A DNA stretch of 10,310 nucleotides, taken from positions 1 to 10,310 of the forward strand of contig PMFY01000281.1 of assembly GCA_003157945.1 (NCBI GenBank), in the 5' to 3' direction. How positions within the stretch are numbered: position 1 is the stretch's first letter; each line of letters begins with the position of its first letter. The notes under the pieces are model-generated. The model was given only the letters and a program-made list of their open reading frames with translations. It searched no databases and was not told the DNA's origin. A program made the translations under genes and the position numbers. Positions 5,841 to 10,310 of this stretch are shown here, piece by piece. This stretch comes from Acidimicrobiaceae bacterium. GTDB lineage: Bacteria; Actinomycetota; Acidimicrobiia; Acidimicrobiales; RAAP-2.

Positions 5841-8045
5841 CTACCCGAGTCCGTCCGCCGCGGCCCCGAGGAACACCGGGCGGAGCAGGTCGTCACGCTC
5901 GAGCAGGTCGACGGTGCGACCGTCGAAGCGGACCTCCCCGCGCTCGAGGAACACCGCCCGGTCGGCCAGGCGCATGGCCCGGTTGATGCTCTGCTCGACC
6001 AGCACCACGGTGGTCCCGGAGGCGTTCACCTCGCGCACGATCCCCATCAGCCGGTCCACGGCCATCGGGGCCAGGCCGAGGGCCAGCTCGTCGATGAGCA
6101 GCAGGCGCGGCTCGATCATCATCACCCGGGCCAGGGCCAGCATCTGCTGCTCACCCCCGGACAGCGCGCCGGCGGGCTGCCGCAGCCGGGCCGCCAGTTC
6201 GGGGAACCGGTCGAGGGCCTCGTCGAAGGCGGCGCGCGCGCGCGGCCCGCGGCCGCGCAGGGTGTACGAGCCGATCTGCAGGTTGTCCCGCACGGTGAGC
6301 CCGGGGAAGGACATCTTCCCGCCCACCAGCAGCCCGACCCCCTGGCCGATGATCTGCTCGGGTTCGAGGAACGTGCAGGTGACGCCGAAGACCCGCACGA
6401 CCCCGCGGTGCGGGTGCTCGAGACCGGCCACCGTGCGCAGCAGCGTCGACTTGCCCGCTCCGTTGGTCCCGAGCAGGGCCACCACCTCCCCCTCGGCCAC
6501 GTCGACGTTGACGTCGAACAGGACCTGGTTGGCGCCGTAGTACACGTCGAGGTTGTGCACCTGCAGCGCCGGCACCCGGTGCTCGGCGTGTCGGCGCAGA
6601 CCCTCGGCGTGACGTTCCAGGACGTCCTCGATGACGAGGGTGATGTCGCGGCGCACGTAACGCGAGCCGACCAGGAGCATCACGCCGCCGATCACGCAGA
6701 CCGGTCCGATCACGGTCAGCGCCGCGGTCGGACCGTTCCGGAACCCGACGGCGTCGCTGACCGCCCCGAGCAGCACGCCGCCGGCGAATCCGCCGAAGAT
6801 GAGGGCGGAGACACCGAACAGGGCGAAGCAGATGGTGCGCATCTCCGGGGGCGCCGTCGCCGCCAGGGTGAGGAAGATGCAGATGGCCAGCGGGGAGATG
6901 GCCGCCGTGGCCAGCAGCTGGACGGCCACCACCATCCAGAGCTCGGGCAGGTAGAGCGAGGTCACGAAGAGCACCCCGTAGGCGGCGATGCAGATGCCGG
7001 CCACGATCAGCGGCCGCTCCGGCGACCGTCGGAACATCCGGTCGCCGATCACGTAGGCCACCGGGAGCCCGACGAAGGCGGCCAGTCCGATGATCGAGTA
7101 CACCTCGCTGCGCTGGGCCGTATCGAGGCCCCACCGGCGGGCGAAGTAGAGGCTCCCGAAGAGCGGTCCCCCGGTGCCGGCGAACCCCAGGATGGCCACC
7201 GCCACCAGCTCGAAGTAGATCGAGCGGATCCGCAGCAGCCGGGTCACCGCCGAACCCAGCAGCACCCGGGGGGCCTGGTCCTGCTGGGTGTGGACGTCCA
7301 TCCCCGACGCCTTCAGGATGTGGCTCGACTCGTTCTGCCCCTTGTCCGGCTCGTGCAGCGTGAACAGGGACAGGGCGAGGGGGATCCCGGCCAGGGCGAT
7401 GAGCATGCCCCACCGCCAGCTGTGACCGACGGTGACCACCAGTCCGAAGAGCAGGATGCCGAGGGTCAGCGAGATCGGGTCCGACAGGTTGTGCCAGCTG
7501 AATATCCGGCCCCGCGCCTCGGTGGGGTAGGCGTCCGACAGGTAGGAGTTGTGCACCGTCTCGCTGACGTAGAACCCCACCGACGCCAGCAGGTAGAGGA
7601 ACGTGAACGCCCAGACGTTCGGGGCCAGGGCCATGAGCGGGGCCACCACCGAGAACGCCAGCAGGGCCACCCCGGCCACCACCTTGCGGCTGCCCCGGTC
7701 GGCCCAGAGCGCCAACGGCACGGCCCAGAGCAGCTGGGCCACCGAGGCGACGAAGACCATGGCCCCGAGCGCGGCGTCGTGGATGTGGAAGGAAGTCTCG
7801 AGATTGCTGCCGATGATCGAGATGCCGTTGCCGAAGGTGTCCGGCACCACGGCCGCGGCGGTCAGCAGGACGAGCGGGGCGTAGCCGTACTGGCGGAGGA
7901 TCCCGATGAGCGGAGGCGGCCTGCCCTCCCCCGTCCCGGGCATCACCGCCAGGTCGGCGACGCGGTCGGAGGTGCCCGACCGGGCCACCACCTCGGCCAG
8001 CAACTCGTCGGGAACCGCGAAGTCGAACCGCACCTGGTCGCCCAT
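5841..8045 (-). CDS. MFS transporter fused to a LivF-type ABC ATPase
   Basis: A 734-residue two-part protein. Residues about 1-50 are a polar N-terminus; 53-463 are a major facilitator domain with many hydrophobic segments, including a motif-A-like ADRGSRKVVAG (115-125) after TM2 and GDRMFRR (334-340) in the second half. A charged amphipathic linker (about 465-490) leads into a LivF-like nucleotide-binding domain (494-734): Walker A GTNGAGKST (526-534), signature LSGGEQQ (628-634), Walker B LLLIDE with catalytic Glu653, and VEQS (683-686) where LivF proteins also lack the H-loop His. The usual LivF VPEGR at the Q-loop is LVGGK (573-577), a notable change. One open frame covers both parts, so the fusion is not a join of two genes. 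LivH follows 8 bases later, suggesting the ATPase half powers that permease while the MFS half sits in the same membrane complex; this is inference. A TAGGGT -10 lies just before the ATG. Confidence 0.9.
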   Translation of the reverse strand: MGDQVRFDFAVPDELLAEVVARSGTSDRVADLAVMPGTGEGRPPPLIGILRQYGYAPLVLLTAAAVVPDTFGNGISIIGSNLETSFHIHDAALGAMVFVASVAQLLWAVPLALWADRGSRKVVAGVALLAFSVVAPLMALAPNVWAFTFLYLLASVGFYVSETVHNSYLSDAYPTEARGRIFSWHNLSDPISLTLGILLFGLVVTVGHSWRWGMLIALAGIPLALSLFTLHEPDKGQNESSHILKASGMDVHTQQDQAPRVLLGSAVTRLLRIRSIYFELVAVAILGFAGTGGPLFGSLYFARRWGLDTAQRSEVYSIIGLAAFVGLPVAYVIGDRMFRRSPERPLIVAGICIAAYGVLFVTSLYLPELWMVVAVQLLATAAISPLAICIFLTLAATAPPEMRTICFALFGVSALIFGGFAGGVLLGAVSDAVGFRNGPTAALTVIGPVCVIGGVMLLVGSRYVRRDITLVIEDVLERHAEGLRRHAEHRVPALQVHNLDVYYGANQVLFDVNVDVAEGEVVALLGTNGAGKSTLLRTVAGLEHPHRGVVRVFGVTCTFLEPEQIIGQGVGLLVGGKMSFPGLTVRDNLQIGSYTLRGRGPRARAAFDEALDRFPELAARLRQPAGALSGGEQQMLALARVMMIEPRLLLIDELALGLAPMAVDRLMGIVREVNASGTTVVLVEQSINRAMRLADRAVFLERGEVRFDGRTVDLLERDDLLRPVFLGAAADGLG

Positions 8046-8054
8046 TGACCGGGA

Positions 8055-8060
8055 ACCCTA
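8055..8060 (-). promoter_or_regulatory. -10 element TAGGGT before the MFS-LivF gene
   Basis: On the minus strand TAGGGT (TAnnnT) ends 9 bases before the ATG at 8045, which would give a leader of about 0-3 bases. AGGG inside it could alternatively serve as a distant Shine-Dalgarno. No clear -35 is visible. If real, the transporter genes are transcribed separately from the kinase. Confidence 0.4.
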
Positions 8061-8063
8061 TCG

Positions 8064-8085
8064 CCGGGAGCCCGTCCCGTCCCGG
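8064..8085 (-). terminator. Short hairpin between kinase and MFS-LivF genes
   Basis: On the minus strand CCGGGA (8085-8080) pairs with TCCCGG (8069-8064) across a 10-base loop, just after the kinase stop (8090) and before the MFS-LivF -10. It may weaken read-through from the sugar operon. A six-pair stem without a U tract is weak evidence in such GC-rich DNA. Confidence 0.3.
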
Positions 8086-8089
8086 GTCG

Positions 8090-9520
8090 TCACCGGGGCC
8101 CGGACGGTACGGCACCCACCAGAGCCCGGGCGACCCGGTCGGCGCCGGCCCGCAGGTCGCCGTAGCGCCCGACCACGGTCGGATCGGGCACGAGCTCCCC
8201 CACCACCGGATCCAGGTCCTCGAGGTCCCACGGCTCGCCCACGGCACCGGAGGCCAGCAGGGCCGCTCCGGTCGAGGCGGCCTCCCCCGACCGACGGATG
8301 CGGGCGGACAGGCCGGTGGTCCCCGTGAGCACCTCCCCCCAGACCGGGGTCGCCGCCCCGCCGCCGGCCAGGCCCAGCCCGGTGGGACCCGGCCCGGTCC
8401 CACCGGATCCCCGCCGGCCGGTCGGGGCCATCGCCTCCAGGCAGCGCTGGACATCGAGGGCGACCGCCTCGAACACGGCCCGGGCCAGATCGGCCGGACC
8501 GTGGGACCCGGACAGTCCGACGAACGCCGCCCCCACCCCGGGCTGCCACCACGGGGCGCGGGCGCCCCCCAGCCACGGCACGGCGGTCACGCCGTGGGCC
8601 CCCGGGGGGCTTGCGGCGGCCAGTGCGGCGAGTTCGGTGGCGGACCGACCGGACAGCCGCCCGAGCCAGGACAGGAGCGACCCGGCCGCCGACAGCCCAC
8701 CCTCGAGCTGCCAGCCCCCGAGGGCGGACCGGGTCGCCACCAGCCCGGGGGGCGCCGGGTCCGGCCGCCCCTCCACCGGCCGCGAGACGTTGGCGGTCGT
8801 CCCCCAGCTCACCATCGGTCGCCCGGCGGTGGCGCCGGTCCCGAGCACCTCGCACTGGCGGTCACCGGCCCCGATGACCACCGGGACACCGGCCGGGAGT
8901 CCGAGGTCCCCGGCGACGCGCGGGTCGGTCCCACCGGTCACCCGGTCGGAGGGGACGACCGGGGGGAGGCGGTCGGCCACGGGTCCGGCCACCGTGCCCG
9001 ACACGGTGCCGTCGGGCCCGTAGCTCCCGGTCAACGAGGCCAGGGTCGGGTCGGTGGCCACCGAACCGGTGAGCCGCCACGCCACCACGTCCCTCGGCGC
9101 CAGGATCCAGCGGCAACGAGCCAGCTCGTCGGCGCGGTGGGCGGCCACCCAGTCCAGCGTCGAGAGCACCCAGGTGGTGCCCGGTGCTCGTCCGTCACCC
9201 CCCGCCGCGGGCGACGCCCGACCGTCCGACCAGACGATGCCGGGGCCGGTCGGGGTGCCGGCGGCGTCGAAGAGCCCGAACGTCTGGCGGGCCCCCGTGC
9301 ACCCCACCGCCGTCACCGCCGCCAGCCGCCCCGGGGTCCGGGACTCCAGCGCCGCACAGGCGTCCACCACCGATCTCCACCAGTGCGACGGGTCCTGCTC
9401 GGCGCGGTCCGGCGACGGGTGGCGGGTGGTCAGCGGGACGGAGGCCACGTCGACCAGCCCGCCCGGCGCCCACAGTGCCGCCTTGGTCCGGCTCGTCCCG
9501 ACGTCGAGGGTCAGGATCAC
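8090..9520 (-). CDS. FGGY-family carbohydrate kinase
   Basis: ATP-dependent sugar kinase of the xylulokinase/gluconokinase class, 476 residues, slightly short for the family (about 480-520). LTLDVGTSRTKAALW (3-17) is the first phosphate-binding motif; GIVWSDGRA (94-102) the sugar-side loop; GAGDRQCEVLGTG (217-229) carries the catalytic-base Asp220; SWGTTANVS (238-246) the second phosphate motif; GGGAATPVWGEVLTGTTGL (386-404) the adenosine motif; GEAASTGAALLA (412-423) the C-terminal signature. A Gly/Pro-rich stretch (about 369-384) replaces the usual short strand before the adenosine motif. The sugar cannot be told from the motifs. Start: GTG 9520 overlaps the aldolase TGA as GTGA, implying translational coupling, and places the DxGTS motif at residues 6-10 as usual. 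With the aldolase it forms a kinase-aldolase pair. Confidence 0.9.
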   Translation of the reverse strand: MILTLDVGTSRTKAALWAPGGLVDVASVPLTTRHPSPDRAEQDPSHWWRSVVDACAALESRTPGRLAAVTAVGCTGARQTFGLFDAAGTPTGPGIVWSDGRASPAAGGDGRAPGTTWVLSTLDWVAAHRADELARCRWILAPRDVVAWRLTGSVATDPTLASLTGSYGPDGTVSGTVAGPVADRLPPVVPSDRVTGGTDPRVAGDLGLPAGVPVVIGAGDRQCEVLGTGATAGRPMVSWGTTANVSRPVEGRPDPAPPGLVATRSALGGWQLEGGLSAAGSLLSWLGRLSGRSATELAALAAASPPGAHGVTAVPWLGGARAPWWQPGVGAAFVGLSGSHGPADLARAVFEAVALDVQRCLEAMAPTGRRGSGGTGPGPTGLGLAGGGAATPVWGEVLTGTTGLSARIRRSGEAASTGAALLASGAVGEPWDLEDLDPVVGELVPDPTVVGRYGDLRAGADRVARALVGAVPSGPR

Positions 9521-10284
9521 CGGCCGTGGACGATCCCGGCCAGGCGTCGGGCGACGGCCCCGGGATCGGGGTCCTCGATCACGGCCCGCCCCACCGCCAG
9601 TCCGGCCGCACCGCCGGTCATCACGTCCCGCGCCAGATCCTCGATCGGCTCGGCGAGCCCCTGACGCGGGCCGCCGAGGAAGAGGACGGGGACGCCCACC
9701 GAGGCCACCACCCGACCCACCGCCGCCGACCGGTCGTCCCCGGGGGGCTCGTCGGGCACCGGGACCTTCAGGAGCGGGGCGCCCAGGTCGTGGGCGACCA
9801 CCGCCCCGAGCACCACGTCGTCCACGGCCCGGGAGAGTCGTCCGTCCCGCCACACCACCGGCTCGACCAGCGCCTCGAGGGACAGCGCGTGGGCCTCCTC
9901 CAGCACCCGGCCGAGCAGCTCGAGGGCCGCGGCACCACCCGGGTCGTCGGGGGCGATCCGGGTCATCAGCTTCACCCCGGTCCATCCGTCCGCGGCGGCC
10001 CGGGTCACCGTGGCCACCAGCCGGTCGTCGAGCTCGAAGGCCGAGCCGGCCAGCCCGGTCCGGTTGAGGGACAGGTAGGTGCGCCGTCCACCGAGGCATC
10101 CGCTGCCGGCCAGGTCGACCAGGGGCTGGGCCGTGGCCAGGACGCCGTCGCAGTGGGCCACCGCCGCCGTCAGGGCGCGGAGGTAGTCGTCGTAGCGCTC
10201 GATGGTGGGCACGCCGCGGGCGCGGTGGTCGGCGGCCAGGACCAGTAGGCGCCCGCCGGGACCGGTTCCGGCCGGCGTGGTCAT
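9517..10284 (-). CDS. Cgl0159-like (beta/alpha)8-barrel aldolase
   Basis: A 255-residue TIM-barrel protein resembling the Cgl0159 / LsrF / class I aldolase group. Visible landmarks: LLVLAADHRARG (13-24), the first strand with Asp-His; CDGVLATAQPLVDL (45-58); YLSLNRTGLAGSAFELDDR (70-88), very like the xxNRxGLAGxxFExDDR block of Cgl0159 proteins; GVKLMTRI (103-110) with Lys105; EALVEPVVW (137-145); PLLKVPVP (170-177) with Lys173, a good Schiff-base candidate; VLFLGG (200-205) and GLAVGRAVI (228-236), the Gly-rich phosphate-binding end of the barrel. Such proteins cleave or rearrange phosphorylated sugars or inositol breakdown products; substrate unknown. The ATG at 10284 overlaps a possible upstream stop (ATGA) and the 3' end overlaps the kinase start (GTGA), so it sits inside a tightly coupled operon. 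Confidence 0.82.
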   Translation of the reverse strand: MTTPAGTGPGGRLLVLAADHRARGVPTIERYDDYLRALTAAVAHCDGVLATAQPLVDLAGSGCLGGRRTYLSLNRTGLAGSAFELDDRLVATVTRAAADGWTGVKLMTRIAPDDPGGAAALELLGRVLEEAHALSLEALVEPVVWRDGRLSRAVDDVVLGAVVAHDLGAPLLKVPVPDEPPGDDRSAAVGRVVASVGVPVLFLGGPRQGLAEPIEDLARDVMTGGAAGLAVGRAVIEDPDPGAVARRLAGIVHGR

Positions 10285-10310
10285 CTCGCCGGACCGTCCG
10301 GGGCGGACGC
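10281..10310 (-). CDS. 3' end of an upstream operon gene (9 sense codons, product unknown)
   Basis: One frame reads nine sense codons (ending GPAR) then TGA at 10283-10281, overlapping the aldolase ATG as ATGA. This is the same arrangement as at the next two junctions where genes overlap on this strand, so a coupled gene entering from the right is likely. Too little is visible to name it. Confidence 0.35.
   Translation of the reverse strand, partial: ASAPDGPAR

Noticed and set aside
5988..5999. Missing H-loop histidine in the LivF domain (VEQS)
   Set aside because: LivF proteins normally have Gln there (VEQN), so it is not a defect of this protein.
6408..8048. A 546-codon open frame on plus, opposite the MFS-LivF gene, and a similar one at 3816-4949
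   Set aside because: Their translations are rich in His, Gly, Asp and Arg without domain pattern; in GC-rich genes the antisense frame is often free of stops. The minus-strand genes have clear motifs.
1..10310. Mobile element, defence system, CRISPR array or tRNA
   Set aside because: Looked for on both strands; no transposase, integrase, nuclease-defence genes, regular repeats or cloverleaf sequences were recognised.

Overview
The window is about 10.3 kb of very GC-rich DNA with dense, tightly packed genes. A bacterial proteasome activator (Bpa), a DnaE1-type polymerase with a complete PHP metal site, a DinB/mycothiol-type family member and several TAnnnT -10 motifs almost touching start codons all point to an actinobacterium. 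The MFS-LivF fusion makes me suspect an Acidimicrobiia-like lineage, but that is only an impression. I see no tRNA, rRNA, CRISPR array, transposase or phage gene, and no gene-free stretch longer than about 230 bases.

Left part (1-3167). The minus strand carries the N-terminal third of dnaE (TTG start at 1274), cut by the window edge. Its upstream region holds a perfect 17-bp dyad resembling two back-to-back DnaA boxes, and a 12-bp-stem hairpin. Next, on minus, is a DinB-superfamily gene (2078 to 1506) that is intact except for one in-frame TAG. Divergent from it on plus are an SRPBCC (START-like) protein and a PPOX-like FMN/F420 split-barrel protein, the latter probably leaderless.

Middle (3235-8045, all minus). 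In transcription order: an MFS transporter fused to a LivF-type ABC ATPase; a LivH-type permease 8 bases later; an alkaline-phosphatase-superfamily phosphodiesterase; and bpa, which overlaps the phosphatase by 4 bases. The LivH frame has no stop at its natural C-terminus. It runs 944 bases into the phosphatase gene in another frame, which suggests a frameshift, a rearrangement scar or an assembly error. The phosphatase and bpa probably have their own promoter.

Right part (8090-10310, all minus). A Cgl0159-like (beta/alpha)8 aldolase and an FGGY carbohydrate kinase are joined by a GTGA overlap. A further gene, of which only nine sense codons are visible, enters from the right with an ATGA overlap. 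This looks like a sugar or polyol catabolic operon placed just upstream of the transporter genes. Whether the transporter serves it is unknown, because a promoter and a hairpin lie between the two blocks.

Most worth a second look: the MFS-LivF fusion with an altered Q-loop region, the stop-less LivH beside it, the amber-interrupted DinB gene, and the coupling of a phosphatase to a proteasome activator.
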